From the NCBI RefSeq assembly GCF_000388115.1, contig NZ_AQGQ01000003.1, positions 1 to 64,000 of the forward strand: a DNA stretch of 64,000 bases, read 5' to 3'. Positions 15,237 to 24,086 of this stretch are shown in pieces. A program made the position numbers and the translations under genes. The number at the start of each line of letters is the position of its first letter. Within the stretch, counting starts at the first letter, position 1. The DNA is from Aeromonas molluscorum 848. GTDB taxonomy: Bacteria; Pseudomonadota; Gammaproteobacteria; Enterobacterales; Aeromonadaceae. The notes beneath the pieces are model-generated. The model made no database searches, was not told the DNA's origin, and saw only the letters and a list, made by a program, of their open reading frames with translations.

Positions 15237-16130
15237 ATGCAACCCCTTCCCCTGAACCTGGATCTCGATGCTCTGCGCAGTTATGTCCTTGGGCTGGACT
15301 GTGGCAGCTTTGCGCTGGCGGCGCAGCGGCTGTGCCGTTCCACCTCGGCGGTCAGCGCCCAGTTGAAAAAACTCGAACAGCAATGCGGTACCGAACTGGT
15401 TATGAAGAGGGGCCGCCACCTGGTCCCGACGGCCAGTGGCGAACGACTGCTGGGATATGCCAAACGGCTGCTTGAGCTCAATGACGAAGCCGTGCTTGTC
15501 CTGAAAGGGGAACTGCTGCAAGGGGAGATCAGGCTGGGGGTTCAGGAAGATTTTGGTGAATCCCTACTGCCGGCCGTGCTGGGCCCCCTCTGTCGCCTGC
15601 ACCCCGCGCTTCGCATGACGACGCGCATCGATCGCAATGCGCAGCTGATGAAAGGGATCAGGGAGGGAACCCTCGACATGGCCCTGGCCTGGCAGCACCC
15701 GGAAGAGAGGATGGACGCCCATCTCATCGATTTGGTGTCACTCCAGTGGATTGCTCACCCGAACTGGGATCCGGCGCCCCTGCTGGCACGCGGAGAGCCC
15801 TTGCCCCTGGTGCTCTTTGATGCCCCCTGCCTGATGCGATCACGGGCCATCAAGGCTCTGGACGACGCAGGTATCCCGTGGCGCATCGCCTTCACCAGCC
15901 AGAGCTTGGGCGGGATCTGGGCGGCCTTGCAGGCAGGGCTCGGGATCACTGTGCGCTCTGCCATCGGTATGCCGGCCTCTCTCTCCCCCTTGGCCAATGT
16001 GCTGCCGTCGCCGGGCACGCTGGGGGTCGTACTGCTGGGAGCAGGCAATGGATCCGGTGAGGCCGGACGCCAGTTGCAAAGCCTGCTCACCCAGGCAGTA
16101 CAGCAGGCCCATGCCACACACCAGGACTGA
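15237..16130 (+). CDS. LysR-type transcriptional regulator of the CMD/tautomerase operon
   Basis: A 297-residue LysR regulator. The N-terminal helix-turn-helix is at about residues 8-66 (FALAAQRLCRSTSAVSAQLKKLE), and the effector-binding domain runs from about residue 92. It is divergent from the decarboxylase-tautomerase-DUF4865 operon across 96 bp, the usual arrangement for a LysR protein controlling its neighbour. The inducer is unknown. The ATG has only a weak upstream GGA. Confidence 0.9.
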   Translation: MQPLPLNLDLDALRSYVLGLDCGSFALAAQRLCRSTSAVSAQLKKLEQQCGTELVMKRGRHLVPTASGERLLGYAKRLLELNDEAVLVLKGELLQGEIRLGVQEDFGESLLPAVLGPLCRLHPALRMTTRIDRNAQLMKGIREGTLDMALAWQHPEERMDAHLIDLVSLQWIAHPNWDPAPLLARGEPLPLVLFDAPCLMRSRAIKALDDAGIPWRIAFTSQSLGGIWAALQAGLGITVRSAIGMPASLSPLANVLPSPGTLGVVLLGAGNGSGEAGRQLQSLLTQAVQQAHATHQD

Positions 16131-16194
16131 GGATGCAGCCTCATTTTCCTGGCATCTCCGCAGGCCATCTCCCTCCCCTTCATCATCAGGCAAA

Positions 16195-16228
16195 CAAAAA
16201 ACGGCAACCCCTGGGGTTGCCGTTTTGC
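16195..16228. terminator. Bidirectional terminator between the LysR gene and argH
   Basis: ACGGCAACCCC pairs with GGGGTTGCCGT, with A residues on the left and TTTTG on the right. It can terminate both the rightward LysR transcript and the leftward arg operon. Confidence 0.88.
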
Positions 16229-16257
16229 TTTCTTATTCGAATGACAAGCCGGTGGGG

Positions 16258-17643
16258 TTAACCCGCTCGCTTGGCCAGCCACTGTTCGGCGGCGGTGAGG
16301 GCCGCATCTACCAGCTCGCGGGCAACGCCGCCCTTGGCGACCCGCTTGGCCAGGGTCGCTTCCAGCTCCAGGTTGGGATAGACATCCTCGCCAATGACGG
16401 GGCTGAAGCGCTGGAACTCAGGCAAAGAGAGTTCTTCCAGCGGTTTCTTCAACTTGATGGCCTGCACCACCACTTCACCGACGATATGGTGCGCCTCGCG
16501 GAAGGGGATACCCTTGGCGACCAGATAGTCCGCCAGCTCGGTGGCGTTGGCGTAGCCGCCCTGGGCGGCCGCCTTGGTGCGCTCGCCGTTCACTTTCAGA
16601 TCGATCAGGACCAGGGCCGCCATGTCGAGGCAGTCATGCCAGGTGTCCAGGGCATCGAACAGCCCTTCCTTGTCTTCCTGCATGTCCTTGTTGTAGGCCA
16701 GCGGCAACGCCTTGAGGCTCATCAGCATGGCCATCTGGGCGCCGACTACCCGCCCTGTCTTGCCACGAATGAGCTCCAGCGCATCCGGGTTCTTCTTCTG
16801 GGGCATCAGGGAGGAACCCGAGGTGACCGCATCGGAGAGCTCGACGAAGCCCGCTTCGCCGGTGTTGTAGAAGATGAGGTCTTCGGCAAAGCGTGACAGG
16901 TGCGCCATGGAGAGGGACGCCACGTGCATCAGCTCCACCACGTGGTCCCTGTCCGACACCGAATCCAGGCTGTTGCGGGTCGCGCCGCTAAAACCCATGT
17001 CCAGTGCCAGCGCCTCGCGGTCGATGGCATAAGCGGTACCCGCCAGGGCGCCACAGCCAAGGGGGCTGGTGTCGAGCCGCTTGAGCGCATCCTGCAGGCG
17101 GGAATAGTCGCGATCCAGCATCTCCACATAGGCCAGCGCCCAGTGGGCGAAGGTGACCGGCTGGGCACGCTGCAAGTGGGTGTAGCCCGGCAGCACGGCA
17201 GCCTGATTGACACGGGCCGAAGCGACCAGCCCGGCTTGCAGAGCAGTGATGGAGGCGGCAAGCAGCTCCCCTTGCGCCTTGCACCAGAGTTTGAGATCGG
17301 TGGCGACCTGATCGTTGCGCGAGCGGCCAGTATGCAGCTTCTTGCCAAGATCGCCGACGGCGGCGATGAGCTGACTTTCGACCCAGGAGTGAATGTCCTC
17401 GGCATCGGAACTGAGGATCTGCTGGGGATCCCGCTGCACAGAGGCGAGCAGCACTTCCATCGCCTGTTGCAGTTTTCCTTGCTCGTCGGCGGTCAAGACA
17501 CCGACCGTGACCAGAGCGCGGGCCCAGGCCATGGAGCCTTGAATGTCTTGCTCTGCCAGACGGTAGTCAAAGCGCAAGGAGTCATTGAATTGCTTGAACC
17601 GACTATCGGCTCCCTGACTGAAGCGTCCACCCCAAAGTGCCAT
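16258..17643 (-). CDS. argH: Argininosuccinate lyase
   Basis: Cleaves argininosuccinate to arginine and fumarate, the last step of arginine synthesis. It has 461 residues, close to the E. coli length. The fumarase/lyase signature [12 protein letters not shown] lies near residue 279; HTGRSRNDQ near residue 104 and [12 protein letters not shown] near residue 152 are also intact. It starts with MALWGGRF after a good AAGGAG. In this operon it is separated from argG by a lipoprotein gene and two stem-loops, so expression could be partly uncoupled from argCBFG. Confidence 0.97.
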   Translation of the reverse strand: MALWGGRFSQGADSRFKQFNDSLRFDYRLAEQDIQGSMAWARALVTVGVLTADEQGKLQQAMEVLLASVQRDPQQILSSDAEDIHSWVESQLIAAVGDLGKKLHTGRSRNDQVATDLKLWCKAQGELLAASITALQAGLVASARVNQAAVLPGYTHLQRAQPVTFAHWALAYVEMLDRDYSRLQDALKRLDTSPLGCGALAGTAYAIDREALALDMGFSGATRNSLDSVSDRDHVVELMHVASLSMAHLSRFAEDLIFYNTGEAGFVELSDAVTSGSSLMPQKKNPDALELIRGKTGRVVGAQMAMLMSLKALPLAYNKDMQEDKEGLFDALDTWHDCLDMAALVLIDLKVNGERTKAAAQGGYANATELADYLVAKGIPFREAHHIVGEVVVQAIKLKKPLEELSLPEFQRFSPVIGEDVYPNLELEATLAKRVAKGGVARELVDAALTAAEQWLAKRAG

Positions 17644-17665
17644 ACTGCTCTCCTTGAATGCGAAA

Positions 17666-17686
17666 AGCTCTTCTACCAGAAGAGCT
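17666..17686 (-). terminator. Stem-loop between the lipoprotein gene and argH
   Basis: AGCTCTTCT and AGAAGAGCT form a perfect 9-bp stem with a 3-base loop. On the minus strand it is followed by TTTC, giving a weak terminator-like structure 22 bp upstream of the argH start. Confidence 0.55.
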
Positions 17687-17744
17687 CAAAATTCTTCCAA
17701 TCAACATTGGTAACTAAGAAAACCATGTTCCGTAATCAACCATC

Positions 17745-18065
17745 CTAACCACTGCATTTGGCAGCTTCCAATGCTCGCAGCTGTGTCAGGCGATCACTCG
17801 CCTTTTGTCTTGCCTCAGTCTTAGCAATTCCATTGCCAATACCGAAATCGCCTAATGCACCAAGGACTGTCTTACCATCAAACTCACCAGTACGTTCAAT
17901 CTCTGCCTGAATGCTACGAGTTTTGGCAATTTCCACGTTGATCGCCTGACAGTCAAATACAGCTGACTCTTCGGCACTAACCAAGGGGGCTTGAGGGTAC
18001 TGCTTGGTTGCACATGCAGCGAGTAAAAACGTTGAGAATACAGCCATCCATAGCTTCATATTCAT
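17745..18065 (-). CDS. Small lipoprotein interrupting the arg operon
   Basis: A 106-residue protein with a lipoprotein signal peptide: hydrophobic run VFSTFLLAAC with the lipidated cysteine at residue 18. The mature part contains a likely helical region and a glycine-rich stretch (LGALGDFGIGNGIAK). No family could be recognised. AAGGATG seven bases upstream supports the ATG at 18065. Codon use is visibly more AT-rich than in argG and argH. The gene lies between them, with a stem-loop on each side, which suggests insertion into an ancestral argGH arrangement. Confidence 0.75.
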   Translation of the reverse strand: MNMKLWMAVFSTFLLAACATKQYPQAPLVSAEESAVFDCQAINVEIAKTRSIQAEIERTGEFDGKTVLGALGDFGIGNGIAKTEARQKASDRLTQLRALEAAKCSG

Positions 18066-18087
18066 ATCATTTCATCCTTGGTTTATT

Positions 18088-18117
18088 CAGCCAATCAGGA
18101 TTATTCCTGATTGGCTG
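18088..18117. terminator. Perfect stem-loop between argG and the lipoprotein gene
   Basis: CAGCCAATCAGGA and TCCTGATTGGCTG form a 13-bp stem with a 4-base loop just after the argG stop. No T run follows on the minus strand, so it may act as an mRNA stabiliser or partial terminator limiting read-through to the lipoprotein gene and argH. Confidence 0.6.
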
Positions 18118-18127
18118 AGACACAGTA

Positions 18128-19363
18128 TCAACCGTGGGTATGGTCACCGCCGACCGCCAGGTTCTGTTCTTTCAAGGCACGAATGCGGCTAGCCAGGGTG
18201 TAGAGACGGATGAAGCCTTCGGCATGGCTTTGGTCGTACACCTCGTCGGCGCCGAAGGTGGCGAAATCTTCGGAGTAGAGGCTGTTGGCGGAACGCTTCT
18301 GGGTCGCGTTCACCTGGCCCTTGTACATCTTCAGCACCACTTCGCCGTCCAAATCCTCGGCGATGGCGTTGGCGGAAGCCAGCACCGCCTTGCACAGCGG
18401 AGTGAACCAACGGCCGTCATAGACCAAGTGGGAGAACTCGGCGCCGAGCTTCTCACGCCAGGAGCGGGTTGGTTTGTCCAGCACCAGCTCTTCGATGGCG
18501 CGCAGGGCCGCCATCATGACGGTGCCGCCCGGCGTCTCGTAGCAACCACGGGACTTCATGCCCACCAGACGGTTCTCTGTGATGTCGATACGACCGACGC
18601 CATGTTTGCCGGCGCGCTCGTTCAAGGTCACCAGCACCTGATAGGGGCTCAGGGCCTGGTCGTCCACGGCCACGATCTCGCCCTGCTTGACGGTCAGCTT
18701 GACGTATTCCGGCTCGTTCGGTGCCTGCTCCGGGGAGACGGTCCACTGCCAGACGGCGTCGGACGGCTCGTTCCAGGTGCTCTCCAGCTCGCCACCCTCG
18801 GTGGAGATGTGCCAGGCGTTGGCATCGCGACTGTAAAGCTTCTTCAGGGTCGCCTTGCAGGGGATGTTGCGCGCTTCCAGATAGGCAAGCAGCTCTTCAC
18901 GGGAACGCATGTCCCAGATGCGCCAGGGGGCGATCACTTTGAGCTGGGGAGCCAGCGCGGCCACGGCCCCTTCGAAACGAACCTGATCGTTGCCCTTGCC
19001 GGTGCAACCGTGGGCGATGGCGTCGGCCCCTTCGGCCTTGGCCACTTCCACCATGGCCTTGGCAATCACCGGACGGGCCATGGAGGTACCCAGCAGGTAA
19101 GTGCCTTCGTAGATGGCGCCTGTCTTCAGGGTCGGGTAGACGTACTCTTTGACGAACTCTTCCTTCAGGTCATAGACGATGCACTTGGTAGCACCTGAGG
19201 CCAGGGCCTTCTCTTCCACCCCTTCCAGGTCATCTTCACCCTGACCGACATCGGCCACGAAGGCGATGATCTCGGCGTTGTAGTGCTCTTTGAGCCAAGG
19301 AATGATGGCCGAGGTATCCAGTCCGCCCGAGTAAGTCAGTACTATCTTGTTGATTCCACTCAT
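18128..19363 (-). CDS. argG: Argininosuccinate synthase
   Basis: Joins citrulline and aspartate with ATP to give argininosuccinate. It has 411 residues. The ATP-binding P-loop is [10 protein letters not shown] near residue 9, and [15 protein letters not shown] near residue 117 and [24 protein letters not shown] near residue 255 (family blocks) are intact. The length fits the type found with argF in Vibrio and Shewanella operons. It is the fourth gene of argCBFG, 51 bp after argF. Confidence 0.97.
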   Translation of the reverse strand: MSGINKIVLTYSGGLDTSAIIPWLKEHYNAEIIAFVADVGQGEDDLEGVEEKALASGATKCIVYDLKEEFVKEYVYPTLKTGAIYEGTYLLGTSMARPVIAKAMVEVAKAEGADAIAHGCTGKGNDQVRFEGAVAALAPQLKVIAPWRIWDMRSREELLAYLEARNIPCKATLKKLYSRDANAWHISTEGGELESTWNEPSDAVWQWTVSPEQAPNEPEYVKLTVKQGEIVAVDDQALSPYQVLVTLNERAGKHGVGRIDITENRLVGMKSRGCYETPGGTVMMAALRAIEELVLDKPTRSWREKLGAEFSHLVYDGRWFTPLCKAVLASANAIAEDLDGEVVLKMYKGQVNATQKRSANSLYSEDFATFGADEVYDQSHAEGFIRLYTLASRIRALKEQNLAVGGDHTHG

Positions 19364-19414
19364 TTACTTCTCTCCATGATCAATCTTGAAAACATTAAAA
19401 ACAGGGTCGGTCGC

Positions 19415-20326
19415 TCAGCTGTGGCCCATCAGGGTCAGCAAGATGGCGTTCTGGATATGCATCCGGTTTTCTGCCTCGTCCAGGATGAGGGAGGCGGGGC
19501 CATCCATCACTTCCGAGGTGATCTCCAGCTCCCGATGGGCCGGTTGGCAGTGCAGCACATGCTGGATACCGGTCCGGTCGAGCAGGGCCTGGTTGATCTG
19601 ATAAGGCATGAAGATCTCTTTTACCTGCTCCATTGGGGTGTTGTCACCCATGGAGACCCAGGTATCGGTGTAGACAACATCGAAGCCCTCGATGTCGGCT
19701 ACGTCGTCACTGATATGAATGGCCGCCCCGGACAGGGCCGCCAGCGCCTCTGCCTGCTTGAATATCTGGGTGTCCGGGCCATGGCCTTTCGGACAGATCA
19801 GGGTCACGTCCGTGCCGAGCGTCGCCCCCAGGAGCAGCAGGGAGTGACTGACGTTGTTGCCATCCCCCAGGTAGGCAAGCTTGACCTTGGACAGGTCGTC
19901 ATAGTGTTCGGCGATGGTCATGAAATCGGCCAGCCCCTGACAGGGGTGGTAGAGGTTGCACAGGCTGTTGACCACGGGCACGGTCGCGTACTTTTGCAGG
20001 TCGACCAGGGTCTGGTGATCGAATACCCGGGCAACGATGGCATCACACCAACGGGACAGATTGGCAGCGAAATCCTGCACGGATTCGCGCTTGCCAAGCG
20101 CACCGTTTTGCTGATCCAGGTAGACGCTATGGCCACCCAGCTTGGCGATGCCGATGTCGAAGGTGACCCGGGTGCGCAGGGAGGGCTTCTCGAACAGGGT
20201 GACCACCGCCTTGCCCGCCAGGGCCTGGCCGTACTTTTTCGGATTTGCCTTGACCTGCTTGCCCAGAGCAATCAGGGCCAGGATCTGGGCCTTGTCGAGG
20301 TCGCTGTCTTTGAGCAGATGTTGCAT
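19415..20326 (-). CDS. argF: Ornithine carbamoyltransferase
   Basis: Transfers the carbamoyl group to ornithine, giving citrulline. It has 303 residues. The carbamoyl-phosphate loop reads KPSLRTRVTF rather than the commoner STRTR, followed by HPCQGLAD, and the ornithine loop reads HCQPAHR instead of HCLPA. These variants, as I recall them, are those of the Vibrio/Shewanella-type ArgF, so they are not read as damage. DTWVSMGD near residue 222 supports ornithine use. It lies 21 bp after argB. Confidence 0.94.
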   Translation of the reverse strand: MQHLLKDSDLDKAQILALIALGKQVKANPKKYGQALAGKAVVTLFEKPSLRTRVTFDIGIAKLGGHSVYLDQQNGALGKRESVQDFAANLSRWCDAIVARVFDHQTLVDLQKYATVPVVNSLCNLYHPCQGLADFMTIAEHYDDLSKVKLAYLGDGNNVSHSLLLLGATLGTDVTLICPKGHGPDTQIFKQAEALAALSGAAIHISDDVADIEGFDVVYTDTWVSMGDNTPMEQVKEIFMPYQINQALLDRTGIQHVLHCQPAHRELEITSEVMDGPASLILDEAENRMHIQNAILLTLMGHS

Positions 20327-20347
20327 CGAATCGTCCTTTTATCGCGC

Positions 20348-21127
20348 TTAGAGGGTTACCTGGGTGCCGATGGCGGCGCCGCCAAGCAGCTTGAGCAGCT
20401 GATCCGGGTAGCGCCAGCTGGCGACACAAACCGGCTGGCCCAGGGTTTCTGCTGCGTGCAGCGCGGCCTTCACCTTGACGGCCATGCCATCGGTGATGAC
20501 ACCCTTCTCCATCAGATCTTGAGCGGTGGCCTTGTCCAGCTGGGGAAGCAGTTTGCCCTTGCCATCCAGGATGCCGCTCACGTCCGACAGCATCACCAGA
20601 TCCGCATCCAGTGTTTCTGCGATGGCGGTGGCGGCCTGATCCGCATTGACGTTCATCAGCTGGCCGTCCGCCGTGATGCCGATGGAGCTGATGACCGGCA
20701 GGAACTGCTGGGAGAGAATACCGTGCACCAGCGCCGGGTTGCCCGGTGAACAGTCACCGACCGCGCCGAGCTCAGGATCCAGCTGCACGACTTGGCACAG
20801 ACCGCCATCAGCCAGGCAGAGCCCCACCGCCGGGATGCCGCAGGCGATGGCCTTGGCCATCATCTGCTTGTTGGCCGTACCGGCCAGCGCACCCGCGACA
20901 AAGGGGATCTGGTCGAATGGGGTCACCCGCAGGCCATGCTTCTTGGTGGAGGTGAGCCCCAGTCCCTTGAGCAGATCATCGACCAGGCAGCCACCGCCAT
21001 GTACCAGCACCAGAGGTCTGTGCTGCTCGTCCAGGAAGGTCTTCAAGGTCGCGAACAGGGCGGTCAGGGCCTCATCGCTCTCGATCAGGGCACCACCCAA
21101 CTTGATTACCAATGTCTGTTTGTTCAT
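20348..21127 (-). CDS. argB: Acetylglutamate kinase
   Basis: Phosphorylates N-acetylglutamate, the second step of arginine synthesis. It has 259 residues, starting [17 protein letters not shown] with the Gly-rich ATP loop. VLVHGGG near residue 41, the [12 protein letters not shown] segment and [14 protein letters not shown] are characteristic. No N-terminal extension of the arginine-sensitive hexameric type is present, so control probably comes from transcription and from the first pathway enzyme elsewhere. It lies 15 bp after argC. Confidence 0.96.
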   Translation of the reverse strand: MNKQTLVIKLGGALIESDEALTALFATLKTFLDEQHRPLVLVHGGGCLVDDLLKGLGLTSTKKHGLRVTPFDQIPFVAGALAGTANKQMMAKAIACGIPAVGLCLADGGLCQVVQLDPELGAVGDCSPGNPALVHGILSQQFLPVISSIGITADGQLMNVNADQAATAIAETLDADLVMLSDVSGILDGKGKLLPQLDKATAQDLMEKGVITDGMAVKVKAALHAAETLGQPVCVASWRYPDQLLKLLGGAAIGTQVTL

Positions 21128-21142
21128 CTTCTCGATCCTTCC

Positions 21143-22150
21143 TTAAATCAGGCCGGTGGCCGGTTCAAAACCAAACTTGATGTTCACGCACTGAATAGCC
21201 TGAGAGGCCGCACCTTTGAGCAGGTTGTCGATGGCAGAGACCACCACCAGCATGTTGCCCTGCTGCTGCCAGGCCAGATCGCAATAAGGAGTGCTCGCCA
21301 CACCACGGATGGAGGGCATCTGACCGGTGAGGCGCACCAGGGGCTTGCCTTCGTAGGCGGCGAGATAGGTTCTATCCACCTGCTCCGGGGTCACCCCCTC
21401 GGCCAGTTGCACATAGATGGTGGCCAGAATGCCACGCACATAGTTGCCAAGGTGTGGCTGGAACAGCACGCCCTTGCCGAGGTGATGGCTGATCTCCGGC
21501 TGATGTCTGTGAGTGAAGGTGCCATAAGGGCTCAGGCTCACTTCGCAGAAGCTGGTGTTGACCGATGCCTTGCGGCCGGCGCCAGAGACACCGGAGACCG
21601 CGTTTATGATGGGCTGCCAGTCCGCCTTGATGAGACCCGCCTGTTGCAGCGGCTTGAGGGCGCACAGGGAGGCGGTCGGGTAGCAGCCGGGCACGGCGAT
21701 GAGCTGGGCGGCCGCAATGGCCTCGCTGTTCCACTCGGCCAGGCCGTAGGCAGCCTGTGCCAGCCACTGTTCATTGGCGTGGGTGAAGCCGTAGTAGTCC
21801 TGATAGAACTGTTGATCCTGCACCCGGAAGGCACCGGAGAGATCGAACACCGGCAGTCCCTTGGCCAGGAACTTGGGCGCCAGATCGGCACTCACCTCGT
21901 GGGCGGTGGCCAGCAGCACCAGATCGGCCTGGGTCAGGATCCGGGTCATGCCATCCTCATCCAGGGGCAGCAGCGGCTGATCCAGCTCGCCGACCCACTG
22001 GGGATGAAGAGAGGAGAAACGCTTGTGGGCGTCCTGGCTGCCAGCGGAGACATAGAGGCCGAACAGCTTGAGTTGGGGGTGGTTCTGCACCAGGGCGGCC
22101 AGCTCTGCTCCCGCGTAGCCACTGGCACCGACGATAACGGTGTTAAGCAT
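21143..22150 (-). CDS. argC: N-acetyl-gamma-glutamyl-phosphate reductase
   Basis: NADPH-dependent reduction of N-acetylglutamyl phosphate to the semialdehyde. It has 335 residues. The dinucleotide-binding motif GASGYAGAEL is at the N-terminus; the catalytic cysteine lies in AVPGCYPTAS near residue 152, and HRHQPEI near residue 215 supplies the catalytic histidine. It is the first structural gene of the operon. Its 5' leader of more than 200 nt holds an Arg-rich leader peptide ORF (22280-22324) and possible alternative stem-loops, with ArgR boxes further upstream. Confidence 0.96.
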   Translation of the reverse strand: MLNTVIVGASGYAGAELAALVQNHPQLKLFGLYVSAGSQDAHKRFSSLHPQWVGELDQPLLPLDEDGMTRILTQADLVLLATAHEVSADLAPKFLAKGLPVFDLSGAFRVQDQQFYQDYYGFTHANEQWLAQAAYGLAEWNSEAIAAAQLIAVPGCYPTASLCALKPLQQAGLIKADWQPIINAVSGVSGAGRKASVNTSFCEVSLSPYGTFTHRHQPEISHHLGKGVLFQPHLGNYVRGILATIYVQLAEGVTPEQVDRTYLAAYEGKPLVRLTGQMPSIRGVASTPYCDLAWQQQGNMLVVVSAIDNLLKGAASQAIQCVNIKFGFEPATGLI

Positions 22151-22206
22151 TGATCAATTCCAAAATCTGAGGAGTGGGTTCACAGCATGATGCTGCATAA
22201 GGATTA

Positions 22207-22282
22207 AGAGGCCGTGAATCGCCTCTCCATTCTTGCGTAGCAAGTGTGCAACGAGCGGGTCAGCTCATGCGGAGGCAATTCA
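22207..22282 (-). promoter_or_regulatory. Possible arginine attenuator in the argC leader
   Basis: Three RNA segments on the minus strand can form two exclusive pairings. Segment A (22282-22271, TGAATTGCCTC, overlapping the leader-peptide stop) can pair over 11 bp, with one G-U, with segment B (22225-22215, GAGGCGATTCA). Segment B can instead pair with segment C (22212-22207) as AGAGGC/GCCTCT with an 8-base loop. A ribosome at the leader stop would mask A and favour B:C. A ribosome stalled on the Arg codons would leave A free. There is no strong T run after C, so intrinsic termination is uncertain. Confidence 0.45.
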
Positions 22283-22324
22283 GGCGGGGTTGCGTCGTCG
22301 GTGATAGATCAGGTGACAGAACAT
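22280..22324 (-). CDS. Arginine-rich leader peptide upstream of argC (14 aa)
   Basis: The frame reads MFCHLIYHRRRNPA and stops with TGA. Three consecutive arginine codons (CGA CGA CGC, 22300-22292) end three codons before the stop. AAGGGA seven bases before the ATG is a good ribosome binding site. It lies between the ARG boxes and argC. By analogy with His, Thr, Leu and Trp leader peptides, arginyl-tRNA shortage would stall a ribosome at the Arg run and change folding of the downstream leader RNA. I know of no described arginine leader peptide at this position; that statement is from memory and was not checked. Confidence 0.6.
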   Translation of the reverse strand: MFCHLIYHRRRNPA

Positions 22325-22366
22325 TGACTTTCCCTTACAACTAGAGCCTTATCGATGAGCGCAAGA

Positions 22367-22405
22367 ACAGAATATTCATTCACTCAGTTTGCATTTGTAT
22401 TTTCT
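22367..22405. promoter_or_regulatory. Tandem ARG boxes (ArgR operator) between argC and argE
   Basis: The left 18-bp box (22367-22384), read on the minus strand, is TGAATGAATATTCT against the consensus TGAATWWWWATTCA. The right box (22388-22405) is weaker (TGCATTTGTATTTT). They are 3 bp apart, the usual spacing for a hexameric ArgR site. Their place between divergent argC and argE fits repression of both by arginine-bound ArgR. Confidence 0.78.
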
Positions 22406-22439
22406 AACAGAAACCTTCCGAGGGTGCAAGGAGGAGCTA

Positions 22440-23585
22440 GTGGCCAATCAGGATTTTTTTTCACTTTATAAGAATATTATTGCAATACCCTCTATCAGCA
22501 GCACGGACCCCAAGTGGGATCAGAGCAATCAAGGGGTGATCAGGCTGCTGGCCGATTGGTTCGGCCAACTCGGTTTTCAGTGTGACGTGACCGCGTTGCC
22601 GGACTTGCCCGGCAAGTACAATCTGGTCGCCACCTATGGCCAGGGTGAGGGGGGGCTGCTGCTGGCAGGTCACACCGATACGGTGCCGTTCGACCAGGGC
22701 GCCTGGCGCAAGGATCCCTTCAAGGTGACAGAAGAGGGCAACCGCCTCTATGGCCTTGGTACCATCGACATGAAGGGCTTCTTCGCCTTTATCGTCGAGG
22801 CGCTCAAAGGCATCGATCTCAAGACCCTCAACAAGCCCCTGCGCATTCTGGCCACCGCCGATGAGGAGACCACCATGGCGGGGGCTCGCGCCATCGCCGC
22901 GGCCGCCGAGCTAAAACCCGACTATGCGGTGATAGGCGAACCCACGGGGCTGGTGCCCGTGGTAGCCCACAAGGGCCACATGTCCGAAGCCATTCGCATC
23001 ACGGGTCGCAGCGGTCACAGCTCGGATCCCGCCAACGGCATCAACGCCCTGGAGATCATGCATCAGGCCATGGGGCAGGTATTGGCGCTGCAACGCAGCC
23101 TCAAGGATAAGTATGCAGATCACCGCTTCGCGGTGCCGCAACCTACCCTGAATCTGGGTTACATCCAGGGGGGCGATAGCCCGAATCGCATCTGCGGTTG
23201 CTGCGAGTTGCACATCGACATGCGCCCCACTCCCCAGGTCGGTCCGGATGAGTTGCTGGGCTTGCTCAAGGAGGCGCTCTCCCCCATAGAAATCCACCAA
23301 CCCGGCTGCCTGCACCTGCAACACCTGCACGAGCCCATCCCCGCCTACGCCTGTGATGACAGCTCCCTGCTGGTGCGTGAAGCCGAACAGGCGAGTGGCA
23401 AGCGCGCCGAATCGGTCAACTACTGCACCGAGGCCCCCTTCATCCAGCAGCTCGGCTGCCAGACCATCGTAATGGGTCCTGGCCACATCGCCCAGGCACA
23501 CCAGCCGGACGAATACCTGGATCTCTCTTTCGTCGAACCGACCAAGGCAGTGCTGCAACATCTGATCCGCCGCTTCTGCGTCTAG
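22440..23585 (+). CDS. argE: Acetylornithine deacetylase
   Basis: Metal-dependent hydrolysis of N-acetylornithine to ornithine and acetate, the linear version of arginine synthesis. It has 381 residues with a GTG start at 22440, which follows AAGGAGG by five bases; the longer ATG frame from 22389 overlaps the ARG boxes and has no ribosome binding site. M20 peptidase landmarks are [16 protein letters not shown] near residue 65, [10 protein letters not shown] near residue 102, ADEETTMAG with the catalytic Glu, and [14 protein letters not shown] near the end. It is divergent from argCBFG. The terminal codons TTC TGC GTC TAG are the first bases of a roughly 113-bp tandem repeat that continues downstream. 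Confidence 0.95.
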   Translation: MANQDFFSLYKNIIAIPSISSTDPKWDQSNQGVIRLLADWFGQLGFQCDVTALPDLPGKYNLVATYGQGEGGLLLAGHTDTVPFDQGAWRKDPFKVTEEGNRLYGLGTIDMKGFFAFIVEALKGIDLKTLNKPLRILATADEETTMAGARAIAAAAELKPDYAVIGEPTGLVPVVAHKGHMSEAIRITGRSGHSSDPANGINALEIMHQAMGQVLALQRSLKDKYADHRFAVPQPTLNLGYIQGGDSPNRICGCCELHIDMRPTPQVGPDELLGLLKEALSPIEIHQPGCLHLQHLHEPIPAYACDDSSLLVREAEQASGKRAESVNYCTEAPFIQQLGCQTIVMGPGHIAQAHQPDEYLDLSFVEPTKAVLQHLIRRFCV

Positions 23586-23830
23586 CAGATCCGATCGATG
23601 GGCCCCATCGACCCCGTGGTTGCTGCGTCTAACCGAGGCAACCAAGGAGGAAGGCCCGAGACAATGAATGGCATCTGACCCATCCCTTCTGCGTCTAGCA
23701 GATCCGATGATGGGCCCCGTCTGCCCCGTGGTTGCTGCGTCTAACCGACGCAGCCAAGGAGGAAGGCCCGAGGCGATGGATGTCATCGGATCCATCCCTT
23801 GTACGGCTAGCGATTCATTCGCAACAGGTG
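23574..23830. repeat. Tandem repeat of about 113 bp starting in the last codons of argE
   Basis: Copy 1 starts at 23574 (TTCTGCGTCTAGCAGATCC) and copy 2 at 23687 with the same start; a degenerate third copy begins near 23799 (CGGCTAGCGAT). Shared blocks include GATGGGCCCC, CCCGTGGTTGCTGCGTCTAA, CCAAGGAGGAAGGCCCGAG and CCATCCC. Each copy contains small inverted repeats such as TCTGC-GTCTA-GCAGA. Nothing coding is recognised in it. Confidence 0.8.
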
Positions 23831-24086
23831 CAACCGAGCGCAGGGAGGCGCAACCGGATATGTAGGAAAGTTACATGACAACAAGCGGGGCAAAGGGACT
23901 CGGCCAAACCAGGGAACTATCGAAAATACATGTTCTTAATCGGCTTGTTATTTGACCTTGCGCAGACAATCTGGGTAGATTGTCCCCCTAAGATGACGGA
24001 GCATATGTTGTAATCGCACAACAATAAGTGGGGCAGCCCCATGCCGAGGAGCGGCGGCCGGGCACCAACAAAAATAAGGATGTGGA
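23831..24086 (+). promoter_or_regulatory. ppc upstream region with predicted promoter
   Basis: A non-coding stretch. A sigma-70-like promoter is visible: TTGACC at 23952-23957 and TAGATT at 23976-23981, with an 18 bp spacer. About 105 bp of leader follow, with AAGGATGTGGA before the ppc ATG. No regulator site was identified. Confidence 0.55.

Noticed and set aside
19415-20326. SLRTR and HCQPA in ArgF read as damaged active-site motifs
   Set aside because: As recalled, the same variants occur in Vibrio/Shewanella-type ArgF within similar arg operons, so they are lineage-typical rather than mutations.
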